Source: Desulfurococcales archaeon
GTDB taxonomy: Archaea; Thermoproteota; Thermoprotei_A; Sulfolobales; WAQK01
Length of the DNA: 11,655 nt
Assembly: GCA_027016915.1 (NCBI GenBank)
Contig: JALURJ010000178.1
Location: forward strand, 1 to 11,655
Direction: 5' to 3'
Part shown: piece after piece, positions 1 through 5,636 of the stretch
How the letters are laid out: the number at the start of each line of letters is the position of its first letter
How positions within the stretch are numbered: the first letter of the stretch is position 1
Notes under the pieces: generated by a model
Databases searched by the model: none
The model's input: only the letters and a program-made list of their open reading frames with translations
What the model was told of the DNA's origin: nothing
Position numbers and translations under genes: made by a program

Positions 1-1
1 C

Positions 2-574
2 TACCTCCTACTCTCATCCCGCCACGAGGAGAAGCTGGGATGCATAGCAAAGGTAAACCCACCCCTAAGGCCCCAGAATATCGTTGAGGGCCTCATAGAG
101 GCTCTAAGGGAGGGCCTCATAGACGCCGTATCCTCAGACCACGCACCCCACGCCGAGTGGGAGAAGGCCGAGGACTTCGCAAGCTGCCCACCCGGAATAC
201 CTGGAGTGGAGACCATGCCTAGATTAGTGCTTACCCTGGTGAACCGCGGCGTTATAACCCTACCCCAGGCGGCGCACATGCTCTCCACGGCCCCGGCGAG
301 AATCCTGGGTATCGCCCGGCTCGGCAGGATAGCACCCGGCTATAAGGCTAATCTGACCCTAATCGACCTGAATGTCTCGGGTAGGATCAAAGCAGAGGAA
401 CTCCACACCAAGGCACGCTACACGCCGTTCGAAGGATTCCCCTATCGGGGCGCACCCATAGCAACGATTGTTGGAGGCAAACTGGTTATGTTGGAGGGGA
501 TGCTTCACGGTAAACCCGGCATGGGGGAGCCGGTGAGAACCGGGCTCTCCAGCAACCCAAGAGTTTGGGGCTAG
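2..574 (+). CDS. pyrC: Dihydroorotase, C-terminal part (5' end outside window)
   Basis: This reading frame is open from the left edge and ends at TAG 572-574, giving 190 visible residues. It matches the C-terminal half of dihydroorotase, the zinc amidohydrolase that interconverts N-carbamoyl-aspartate and dihydroorotate in pyrimidine synthesis in the cytoplasm. Visible family motifs are KVNPPLR (visible residues 17-23), SSDHAPH (44-50, carrying the metal-site/catalytic Asp46), PPGIPGVET (63-71), and a C-terminal composite beta-sandwich segment with GRIAPGYKANLTLIDL. The track-style start at GTG 206 is internal, because the motifs lie upstream of it. The N-terminal HxH metal ligands should lie outside the window. 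Other amidohydrolases such as hydantoinase or allantoinase are alternatives, but the NPPLR and DHAPH-PPGIPG combination favours dihydroorotase. Confidence 0.93.
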   Translation, partial: YLLLSSRHEEKLGCIAKVNPPLRPQNIVEGLIEALREGLIDAVSSDHAPHAEWEKAEDFASCPPGIPGVETMPRLVLTLVNRGVITLPQAAHMLSTAPARILGIARLGRIAPGYKANLTLIDLNVSGRIKAEELHTKARYTPFEGFPYRGAPIATIVGGKLVMLEGMLHGKPGMGEPVRTGLSSNPRVWG

Positions 575-606
575 CACACTCCTCAGCTGTTCTTGATGGA
601 AAGATT

Positions 607-620
607 AATATTTAGTATTA
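607..620 (+). promoter_or_regulatory. Probable TATA region for the 73-aa gene
   Basis: An AT-rich stretch containing TTTAGTATTA (611-620) is centred about 28 bp before ATG 644. That spacing suits a leaderless archaeal transcript. A 6-bp inverted repeat (616-621 and 627-632) overlaps and follows it. The assignment rests on position and composition only. Confidence 0.45.
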
Positions 621-643
621 CCCATAGTAATATAACGAGAACA

Positions 644-865
644 ATGAAAACAAGTCCCCGTTTCAGGACGGCTTTTTCAAGGGCCGTGGAAATCCTGGAA
701 AAGGCCGGGCCTCAGGACGTTGTGGAGGCTTACAGGGTCCTCGTGGAGCGTCAGAGCGAGATAGGGTACCCGGTCCACTATGGCCTCGCTAGAAAGGCTT
801 ACAGGAAGTACTTGTCAAGAAAGGGTAAGAGGCTGGCTGCAGCCGCGAACCGGCCAGCCGGTTAG
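644..865 (+). CDS. Small basic protein of unknown function, 73 aa
   Basis: The 73-residue product is not recognised. It is rich in Arg and Lys, has no cysteines, signal peptide or membrane segment, and looks largely helical (RFRTAFSRAVEILEKAG, then VVEAYRVLVERQSEIGYP, then LARKAYRKYLSRKGKRL). The basic C-terminus would suit nucleic-acid binding, but this is inference. ATG 644 was chosen over in-frame TTG 593 and ATG 596 because those lie upstream of or inside the AT-rich promoter-like stretch, whereas 644 sits about 28 bp after it. The gene ends in a perfect inverted repeat (AACCGGC-CA-GCCGGTT, 848-863) that abuts the stop codon and has no T-run after it. It stands alone between pyrC and the next gene. 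Confidence 0.7.
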   Translation: MKTSPRFRTAFSRAVEILEKAGPQDVVEAYRVLVERQSEIGYPVHYGLARKAYRKYLSRKGKRLAAAANRPAG

Positions 866-945
866 ATGTGAACTGATAATATCTCAGCTTTATGTCTCGG
901 AAATATTGATATTAGCTTGTATTCCATGATCGCTGGGCGATATCT

Positions 946-2292
946 TTGGCTTCTAGGCGGAGAGTCGTGATCATGGGTGCTGGTGGGAGGGATTTCCACA
1001 ACTTCAACGTGGTTTTCCGCGACAACCCCGACTACGAGGTCGTGGCGTTCACTGCAGCCCAGATACCCGGCATAGAGGGGAGAAGATACCCTCCCAGCCT
1101 CGCCGGGAAACTGTACCCGGACGGTATACCGATACTGCCGGAGGAGGATCTCGGCAGGATAGTGCGGGAGATGCATGTGGATGAGGTTGTGCTGGCCTAC
1201 AGCGACCTCCTCTACGACGATGTGGGCCACAAGCTCAGCGCAGCCCTGGCCGCCGGGGCCAGCTTCAGGATTCTGAGCCCGCGGGAGACGATGATACCCA
1301 GCGTAAAACCTGTCCTGGCTGTAGTCGCCTCAAGGACGGGCGCGGGGAAGAGCACCGTGAGCCGGGCCGTGGTGCGGGAGCTTGTTCGGCGCGGGTTAAA
1401 GCCCGTTCCGGTCCGCCACCCCATGGCCTACGGAGACCTGGAAAAAATGGTTGTTCAGAAGTTTGCGGGCCCAGAGGATCTGGACCGCTACGGGGTCACC
1501 GTGGAGGAGAGGGAGGAGTACGAGCAGTACATTAGGATGGGGCTGGTGGTGTATGCTGGCGTGGACTACGGGGCTATACTCCGCGAGGCGGAGAGGGAGG
1601 GCGATATAGTTCTCTGGGACGGAGGCAACAACGATTGGCCCTTCTTCCTACCCGACTACACTATAACCGTGGTTGACGCCATGAGGCCGGGACACGAGCT
1701 ACTCAGCTTCCCGGGCGAGGTTAACGTCAGGATGGCCGACCTAGTAATAATAAACAAGGCGGACCAGGCCAGCCCCGGCGACGTGGACCTGATAAAAAGT
1801 AACGTTCGGCGCGTAAATCCGGGGGCGGAGATAAGCGTCGCACACAGCGAGGTCAAGGTGGACAAGCCCGAACTAATCGAAGGGAAGAAAGTGCTGGTGG
1901 TCGAGGACTCGCCCACAGTGACCCATGGCGGGCTCCCCTACGCAGCCGGCTACGCTGCTGCCGTCAAGTACGGTGCAGCCGAGATAGTCGACCCCAGGCC
2001 CTACGCTGTCGGCATATTTAAGGAGATATACGAGGAGTACAGCCACATGGGCCCAGTCCTCCCCAGCACAGGCTACACGCCTAGACAAAGAAAAGACCTG
2101 GAGGAAACCATAAGGAGCACCCCGGCGGACGTGGTGGTCTTGGGAACGCCGAGCGACCTGACCAGAGTGATAAGCATAAACAAGCCTGTGGTGCGGGTAT
2201 CCTACGAGCTCAGAATCGTCGAGGGCCCCGATGTGCCGGAGATCGTGGACAGGTTCCTGGAACGCGCCAGGCATAAGATGGGCAAGAAATAG
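946..2292 (+). CDS. Cyclic 2,3-diphosphoglycerate synthetase family nucleotide-binding protein (predicted GTPase)
   Basis: This 448-aa protein belongs to the family commonly annotated as cyclic 2,3-diphosphoglycerate synthetase or predicted GTPase. The enzyme from Methanothermus fervidus makes the thermoprotectant cyclic 2,3-DPG from 2,3-DPG with ATP. Visible features are an N-terminal Rossmann-like start (VVIMGAGGRDFHNFN, residues 7-21), QIPGIEGRRYPP (39-50), a P-loop-like segment ASRTGAGKST (128-137, Lys135), LWDGGNNDWPF (223-233), NKAD (270-273), THGG (326-329) and DPRPYAVG (349-356). The length is normal for the family. TTG 946 is the only start that keeps the first beta strand, since an in-frame stop lies at 913-915. 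Carbamate kinase begins 66 bp downstream. The family is also broad in bacteria not known to make cyclic DPG, so the reaction here is not established. Confidence 0.85.
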   Translation: MASRRRVVIMGAGGRDFHNFNVVFRDNPDYEVVAFTAAQIPGIEGRRYPPSLAGKLYPDGIPILPEEDLGRIVREMHVDEVVLAYSDLLYDDVGHKLSAALAAGASFRILSPRETMIPSVKPVLAVVASRTGAGKSTVSRAVVRELVRRGLKPVPVRHPMAYGDLEKMVVQKFAGPEDLDRYGVTVEEREEYEQYIRMGLVVYAGVDYGAILREAEREGDIVLWDGGNNDWPFFLPDYTITVVDAMRPGHELLSFPGEVNVRMADLVIINKADQASPGDVDLIKSNVRRVNPGAEISVAHSEVKVDKPELIEGKKVLVVEDSPTVTHGGLPYAAGYAAAVKYGAAEIVDPRPYAVGIFKEIYEEYSHMGPVLPSTGYTPRQRKDLEETIRSTPADVVVLGTPSDLTRVISINKPVVRVSYELRIVEGPDVPEIVDRFLERARHKMGKK

Positions 2293-2299
2293 ATACTCC

Positions 2300-2307
2300 T
2301 TTTTAAG
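2300..2307 (+). promoter_or_regulatory. TATA box for carbamate kinase
   Basis: TTTTTAAG is a good archaeal TATA box. It places the transcript start near 2330, about 29 nt before the proposed TTG 2359. The T-run may also end the upstream transcript. This position argues against ATG 2320 as the start codon, because that codon would lie upstream of the predicted transcript start. Confidence 0.6.
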
Positions 2308-2358
2308 CCCTGGACCCCTATGATCTTTACCCCGCCCACACGTTTAGAGGTGCATGGT

Positions 2359-3309
2359 TTGCAGCACCGCCCCCTAATCGTTGTAGCCCTAGGTGGCAAC
2401 GCCATACTGAGGAAGGGGCAGAAGGGCACCGTTGAGGAGCAGTGGAGCAACATTAGGAGAGCCACGGCCCTCCTGGCGGAACTCGTCGAGGAGGGTTATA
2501 GGCTTGTGATAACCCACGGCAACGGGCCCCAGGTGGGCAACCTCCTCGTAATGATGGACGCCGTTAAGGACAGGATACCTCCCCTCACAATGGACATTGC
2601 GGGAGCGATGACGCAGGGCTGGATAGGCTACATGATCCAGCAGGCACTTATCAACGAGCTCCGGAGGAGGGATATCTGGCTACCAGTAGTCACCATAGTG
2701 ACCCAGATCCTGGTGGACAAGGAGGACCCAAGCTTCTCCAACCCGACCAAATACGTAGGCCCCTACTACACGGAGGAAGAGGCCAGGAGACTGGCGGAGG
2801 AAAAAGGGTGGACCATGAGGAGAGACCCAAGAGGAGGCTGGAGGAGGGTGGTGCCTAGCCCGGAGCCTTTGGGGATAGTTGAGAGGAACGCCATAAGGCA
2901 CCTCGTGAGGGAAGGATACATCGTCATAGCTTCGGGCGGAGGAGGGATACCGGTGGTCATGGAGGGCGCGGAGTTCAGGGGCGTAGAGGCGGTCATAGAC
3001 AAAGACCTGGCAGCCCAGCTCCTTGCGAACAGCCTTGGAGCGGAGATCCTGCTTATCCTCACTGATGTGCCCGGCGTAGCGCTCAATTACGGGAAGCCGG
3101 GAGAGAGGTGGTTGAGGAGGGTTAGCCTAGAAGAGGTCGAGGAGTACTATAGGCAGGGACACTTCCCGCCGGGCAGCATGGGGCCAAAGATCCTGGCTGC
3201 AGCCAGGTTCCTGAGGGGAGGAGGCAGGAGAGCCATAATATGCGCTTTGGAGGATGCCGTCGAGTGTGTTGCAGGCAGGAAGGGCACAGAAATCACAGTC
3301 TCAGGATAA
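2359..3309 (+). CDS. arcC: Carbamate kinase
   Basis: Carbamate kinase catalyses reversible phosphoryl transfer between ATP and carbamate/carbamoyl phosphate in the cytoplasm. All the family signatures are present (numbered from TTG 2359): ALGGNAIL (10-17), HGNGPQVGN (53-61), PTKYVGPYY (129-137), ASGGGGIPV (191-199), VIDKDLAA (212-219), TDVPGV (235-240) and GSMGPK (272-277, catalytic Lys277). The product is 316 aa, normal for the family. A longer frame from ATG 2320 adds 13 unalignable residues and begins before the predicted transcript start. TTG 2359 follows AGAGGTG (2346-2352), an SD-like element, with 6 nt spacing. GTG 2350 is a second choice. The gene follows the cyclic-DPG-synthetase-family gene with its own TATA box. 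In archaea this enzyme can run toward ATP formation or carbamoyl-phosphate supply; direction cannot be read from sequence. Confidence 0.95.
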   Translation: MQHRPLIVVALGGNAILRKGQKGTVEEQWSNIRRATALLAELVEEGYRLVITHGNGPQVGNLLVMMDAVKDRIPPLTMDIAGAMTQGWIGYMIQQALINELRRRDIWLPVVTIVTQILVDKEDPSFSNPTKYVGPYYTEEEARRLAEEKGWTMRRDPRGGWRRVVPSPEPLGIVERNAIRHLVREGYIVIASGGGGIPVVMEGAEFRGVEAVIDKDLAAQLLANSLGAEILLILTDVPGVALNYGKPGERWLRRVSLEEVEEYYRQGHFPPGSMGPKILAAARFLRGGGRRAIICALEDAVECVAGRKGTEITVSG

Positions 3310-3317
3310 GATATTGT

Positions 3318-3354
3318 AAAAAATTGGGTATGGGTCAGGCTCGCAGGGCTGCGC
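3318..3354 (-). terminator. Probable terminator of the DUF5679 gene
   Basis: Read on the - strand after the stop at 3358, there is a short GC dyad (CGCAG-GG-CTGCG, 3342-3353) and then a run of six T (A6 at 3318-3323 on the + strand). A T-run is the usual archaeal termination signal. The converging carbamate kinase transcript also ends in this region. Confidence 0.5.
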
Positions 3355-3357
3355 TGG

Positions 3358-3504
3358 TCAGCCCTTAATGAACCTGTAGACTACGCCGCCACAGCTGGGA
3401 CAGGTGCCCTTGACAGCCTTCCTACCGTTCTTGAGGGTGACGATCGCAGCGTTCTGAATTGTTACCTTTTTCCTGCACCTTACACAAAAGCCCTCGTAGG
3501 CCAT
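3358..3504 (-). CDS. DUF5679-type zinc-ribbon protein, 48 aa
   Basis: This short - strand frame runs from ATG (3504-3502) to TGA (3360-3358). It encodes 48 residues with two CxxC knuckles: CVRC (residues 7-10) and CPSC (35-38), separated by KKVTIQNAAIVTLKNGRKAVKGT. That layout matches the small archaeal/bacterial DUF5679 family (YCVKCK...KNGRKALKGTCP.CG). The four cysteines should bind one zinc, giving a single zinc ribbon; the function is unknown, possibly nucleic-acid or protein binding. It is easily missed because of its length. A TATA-like TTAAATA (3538-3544) predicts a transcript start near 3515, leaving about 11 nt of leader, and a T6 run lies downstream. It is monocistronic between converging carbamate kinase and the end of the dehydrogenase operon. 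Confidence 0.85.
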   Translation of the reverse strand: MAYEGFCVRCRKKVTIQNAAIVTLKNGRKAVKGTCPSCGGVVYRFIKG

Positions 3505-3537
3505 GGTTATCACTATGATAGTATTACTCGGTCATGG

Positions 3538-3552
3538 TATTTAACCTTATAC
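3538..3552 (-). promoter_or_regulatory. TATA region for the DUF5679 gene
   Basis: On the - strand, GTATAAGG (3552-3545) is followed at once by TTAAATA (3544-3538). Either would place the transcript start 11-19 nt before ATG 3504, as expected for a short-leader archaeal gene. Confidence 0.55.
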
Positions 3553-3585
3553 ATGTTTGCAGGTTAGGATTCCTCAATCTCTATA

Positions 3586-3600
3586 AGTAGAAAGGTGGGT
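3586..3600 (-). terminator. Possible pyrimidine-rich terminator of the YbjN-like/SDR operon
   Basis: Just after the dehydrogenase stop, the - strand reads CCACCTTTCTACTTA. This pyrimidine-rich stretch resembles archaeal termination sites. The evidence is weak and rests on composition and position. Confidence 0.3.
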
Positions 3601-3601
3601 G

Positions 3602-4399
3602 TTAGAGTAGGGCCGTCTTCAGCATACCCCCATCATACGCGACGACCGCTCCGTTAAGGAAGGTATTGCTTCTTGAAAGCATGAAGCCGACCAGGCATGC
3701 AAGGCCCTCGAAGTCGCCGGTGCGGCCCACGGGTATCCTGGCCACAACCTCCCTCTTCCAGAGTTCCTCGAACCCTACGCCAATCTTTTCGGCCAGCCTC
3801 CTGAGGGTACGCCTGGCCCCGGGAGTGTTGAAGCTTCCCAGGAGTACCACGTTGGACAGTATGCCTCTCCCCCCGTACTTGCGGGCAACTATCCTGGATA
3901 GCTGGAGGAGCCCGGCCCTACTAGTGTCGGCAAGGACAAGCTGGGACATGGGCTCCACCACCGATACCGAGGACAAATACACTATGCGTCCAAACCCCCT
4001 CTCAAGCATGTGGGGGAGGAAGAGCCTTGTCAGGTAGGCTGGCGCCACCAGGTGTAGGCGCGCAGCCTCAACCCAGTCATCATAGCTTGTCTCAAGGATC
4101 CCGGCGGGCTCGTTCTCCACATTCCCGGCGTTAAAGACAAGGGCATCCACACCCCCCGTCTCCACGGCGTGCCTCGCCAGTTTTTCGAGATCACCCCTCC
4201 TCCTCAGGTCGCAGGGGTAGGATTCAAGCTCCACTCCGAGCCTAGAGGCCCTTTCCACCGCTTCGCGGAGGGACGAGGGGCTCCTCGAAGAGATCAATAC
4301 ATTGGCCCCCATCCGCGCCAGCCTCCACGCAACCTCGAAGCCTATCCCCCTACTCGCAGCGGTAACCAGCACCCTCAGGCCTGAGAGGTCAATGCACAA
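3602..4399 (-). CDS. Short-chain dehydrogenase/reductase family protein with non-canonical active site
   Basis: This 265-aa protein has the classical SDR fold: dinucleotide-binding TAASRGIG (residues 13-20), CDL (63-65), NAG (90-92), a strand ending in the catalytic serine (YLSSVS, 141-146), and a C-terminal YDGG (255-258). The YxxxK catalytic pair is absent. Thirteen residues after Ser144, where FabG-like enzymes have Tyr, the sequence is A157-D-T-S-R161, so Tyr is replaced by Ala and Lys by Arg. SDR subgroups resembling beta-ketoacyl-ACP reductase but lacking the tetrad are known, so this need not be decay. Substrate and activity are unknown. TTG 4399 follows GGTGGGAG and gives the usual MxxDLSG start. 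GTG 4408 and TTG 4420 are alternatives, the last adding seven residues. It overlaps the 3' end of the YbjN-like gene, implying co-transcription and translational coupling. Confidence 0.85.
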   Translation of the reverse strand: MCIDLSGLRVLVTAASRGIGFEVAWRLARMGANVLISSRSPSSLREAVERASRLGVELESYPCDLRRRGDLEKLARHAVETGGVDALVFNAGNVENEPAGILETSYDDWVEAARLHLVAPAYLTRLFLPHMLERGFGRIVYLSSVSVVEPMSQLVLADTSRAGLLQLSRIVARKYGGRGILSNVVLLGSFNTPGARRTLRRLAEKIGVGFEELWKREVVARIPVGRTGDFEGLACLVGFMLSRSNTFLNGAVVAYDGGMLKTALL

Positions 4400-4769
4400 C
4401 GCTCCCACCGCCGAGGGCAATTATCCTGGAAACCCCCTCCTCCACCCTACCAAGCATCTCGCCTAGAAGCCGCTGTGACAGCTTTTCCAGGGGCTCCTCC
4501 ACCACTACAGCCAGGTAGCCGTCGGGGTCGAGTGCGAACCTCCTACCACGGGCCTCGAAGTTGTCGCTGAGCAGCCTAAGGGCTTCATCGCACCCCGGCC
4601 TAACGTCTGTGAGCCCCACCACTCTGAGCAGGGGAGGCTCAACCTCTATGACGACACCATACTTCTGGCCCCCGACCTCGGCCTCCACCAGAAGCCTTTC
4701 ACCGTAGAGCCTATGCTCAACCCCTATGCTGCCCAGGATCTCGGAGATCCTGTGTATAAGGCTTGACAC
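4389..4769 (-). CDS. YbjN/secretion-chaperone-like protein of unknown function, 126 aa
   Basis: The product has an N-terminal helix (SLIHRISEILGSIGV), then beta strands (RLLVEAEV, YGVVIEVEPPLLRVVGLT), a helix (CDEALRLLSDNFEARG), RFALDPDGYLAVVVEEPLE, and a final amphipathic helix (LSQRLLGEMLGRVEEGVSRI). The FxLDPDG-strand-LP/LEPL-helix order resembles the C-terminal half of YbjN-type proteins, which share the type III secretion chaperone-like fold. That is fold recognition by eye and tentative. GTG 4769 was chosen over the longer frame from GTG 4853 because a TATA-like element (4789-4798) lies about 25 bp upstream, giving a leaderless mRNA. The 28 extra residues would span this promoter and look disordered. 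The gene shares its last 11 bp with the dehydrogenase. It may be a protein-binding adaptor. Confidence 0.7.
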   Translation of the reverse strand: MSSLIHRISEILGSIGVEHRLYGERLLVEAEVGGQKYGVVIEVEPPLLRVVGLTDVRPGCDEALRLLSDNFEARGRRFALDPDGYLAVVVEEPLEKLSQRLLGEMLGRVEEGVSRIIALGGGSVVH

Positions 4770-4788
4770 CGCGCCAGCACCCGATGGA

Positions 4789-4798
4789 CTATATGTTT
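4789..4798 (-). promoter_or_regulatory. TATA box of the YbjN-like/SDR operon
   Basis: The - strand reads AAAACATATAG, centred near 4794. The predicted transcript start falls on or next to GTG 4769, so the mRNA should be leaderless. This site decides the start codon of the YbjN-like gene. Confidence 0.5.
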
Positions 4799-4879
4799 TC
4801 CTCGGTGATAGGGTTTCTCGTAGCGGTGCAGAGTCAACGATAATTCCCGCCACGCCGAGATAGTGGTGGGTGCAGGGGC

Positions 4880-5293
4880 TTGAAGGTCCATGTGGAAGAG
4901 ATAGTGGTTTCCACGGGGAGCAGGTTCGAACTCGTAGACATAACTGGCAGGGTGGAGGAGGCGGTGGCTAGGAGCGGCGTTAAGAACGGCTTCTGCCTGG
5001 TATTCGCTCCCCACGCAACTGCAGCGGTCATAGCCAACGAGCATGAGAGGGGTTTTCTGGAGGACATGGTGGAACTCCTCAGGGAGGTATTCAAGCCTGA
5101 AAAAGCCTGGAGGCACAACAGGATAGACGACAACGCCCATGCTCACCTGGCCTCAGCCCTTATAGGGGCTGCCAGAATGTTCCCAGTCATGGGTGGGCGG
5201 CTGGTCAGGGGGACCTGGCAGAACATATTCCTGGTGGAGATGGATGGTCCTAGAGGCAGGAGAAAAGTGATTGTAGAAGTTATGGGCGAGTAG
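4880..5293 (+). CDS. YjbQ family (UPF0047) protein, possible secondary thiamine-phosphate synthase
   Basis: This 137-aa protein matches the single-domain YjbQ/UPF0047 family. Diagnostic segments are GFCLVFAPHATAAVIANE (residues 37-54, His45), DDNAHAHL (83-90, His87 and His89) and GTWQNIFLVEMDGPRGR (111-127). Length is typical. E. coli YjbQ was reported to have weak thiamine-phosphate synthase activity; the true role in archaea is unsettled. TTG 4880 gives MKVHVEE, the expected start, and follows GGTGGGTG and AGGGG elements. A weak TATA-like GATAATT (4839-4845) is suitably placed for a leader of about 12 nt. It diverges from the YbjN-like operon and converges with the AbrB-like gene, the two stop codons being separated by only 7 bp. 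Confidence 0.9.
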   Translation: MKVHVEEIVVSTGSRFELVDITGRVEEAVARSGVKNGFCLVFAPHATAAVIANEHERGFLEDMVELLREVFKPEKAWRHNRIDDNAHAHLASALIGAARMFPVMGGRLVRGTWQNIFLVEMDGPRGRRKVIVEVMGE

Positions 5294-5300
5294 GAGGGGC

Positions 5301-5513
5301 TTAAGCCTGGGGCGAAGAGCGTTTAGGCCTTATAGTTATGGTGCCCCGCTCCTCGTCGAGTTCCAGTATGAACTCTGTACCCCACCGCTCCACCATGCCT
5401 TTAGGCAGGTAGAGGTTTAGGGGCAGCGTGTAGTACTTGTAGACGTACTCTTTTCCTCTCACCACTTTCCTTCCAATGATTTCTCTTGCCCGAACCTCGC
5501 GTGTCCTAGGCAT
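5301..5513 (-). CDS. AbrB/SpoVT-like DNA-binding domain protein, 70 aa
   Basis: The C-terminal half, YTLPLNLYLPKGMVERWGTEFILELDEERGTITIRPK (residues 28-64), resembles a swapped-hairpin AbrB/MazE/SpoVT domain: a LPK strand-turn, a short helix, an acidic strand and a final TITIRPK strand. The typical GDEV turn is less clear. The first 27 residues are basic (REVRAREIIGRKVVRGKEY). ATG 5513 follows GGTGA (SD-like, 7 nt spacing) and lies about 13 nt after the start predicted from the TATA-like TTTTTTAG (5549-5556). A frame reaching back to 5765 exists, but its N-terminal half is antisense to nicotinate phosphoribosyltransferase and is rejected. Such proteins are transcription regulators or antitoxins; no toxin gene is adjacent. 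It is divergent from the nicotinate phosphoribosyltransferase gene, so it might regulate that promoter or itself. Confidence 0.72.
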   Translation of the reverse strand: MPRTREVRAREIIGRKVVRGKEYVYKYYTLPLNLYLPKGMVERWGTEFILELDEERGTITIRPKRSSPQA

Positions 5514-5548
5514 GTCCGGGTCACCGACACCGTGATGAAGGTTCGAGG

Positions 5549-5556
5549 CTAAAAAA
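5549..5556 (-). promoter_or_regulatory. TATA box of the AbrB-like gene
   Basis: TTTTTTAG on the - strand predicts a start near 5526, about 13 nt before ATG 5513. It lies back to back with the nicotinate phosphoribosyltransferase promoter, roughly 35 bp between the two box centres. Confidence 0.5.
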
Positions 5557-5584
5557 TCCTCGTATCGCCCCCGGGAGCGTAACC

Positions 5585-5593
5585 GTTTATTTT
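5585..5593 (+). promoter_or_regulatory. TATA box and SD of nicotinate phosphoribosyltransferase
   Basis: GTTTATTTT predicts a start near 5615. The leader then carries a strong Shine-Dalgarno site, GGTGGTGAG (5626-5634), just before TTG 5637, which settles that start codon. Confidence 0.55.
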
Positions 5594-5636
5594 CGACCCC
5601 ACGATACTTAGGGTAGTAGCGCGTAGGTGGTGAGCC

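Noticed and set aside
848..863. Perfect inverted repeat AACCGGC-CA-GCCGGTT as a terminator
   Set aside because: The 2-nt loop is too tight and no T-run follows, so an intrinsic terminator is not supported. It may be a chance result of the Arg-Pro-Ala-Gly codons.
903..914. AT-rich dyad AATATTGATATT before the cyclic-DPG-synthetase-family gene
   Set aside because: Short arms in AT-rich intergenic DNA; it more simply marks the promoter of the gene starting at 946.
3580..3587. + strand TCTATAAG resembling a TATA box facing into the 3' end of the dehydrogenase
   Set aside because: No + strand gene follows, and on the - strand the same bases read as a pyrimidine-rich terminator or TATA. An antisense RNA is possible but unsupported.
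4922..4932. GGTTCGAACTC resembling a tRNA T-loop
   Set aside because: It lies inside the YjbQ coding sequence, with no acceptor or anticodon arms at tRNA spacing.
4834..5146. Long - strand open frames opposite the YjbQ gene
   Set aside because: Shadows of a clearly conserved + strand gene; their translations show no family motifs.
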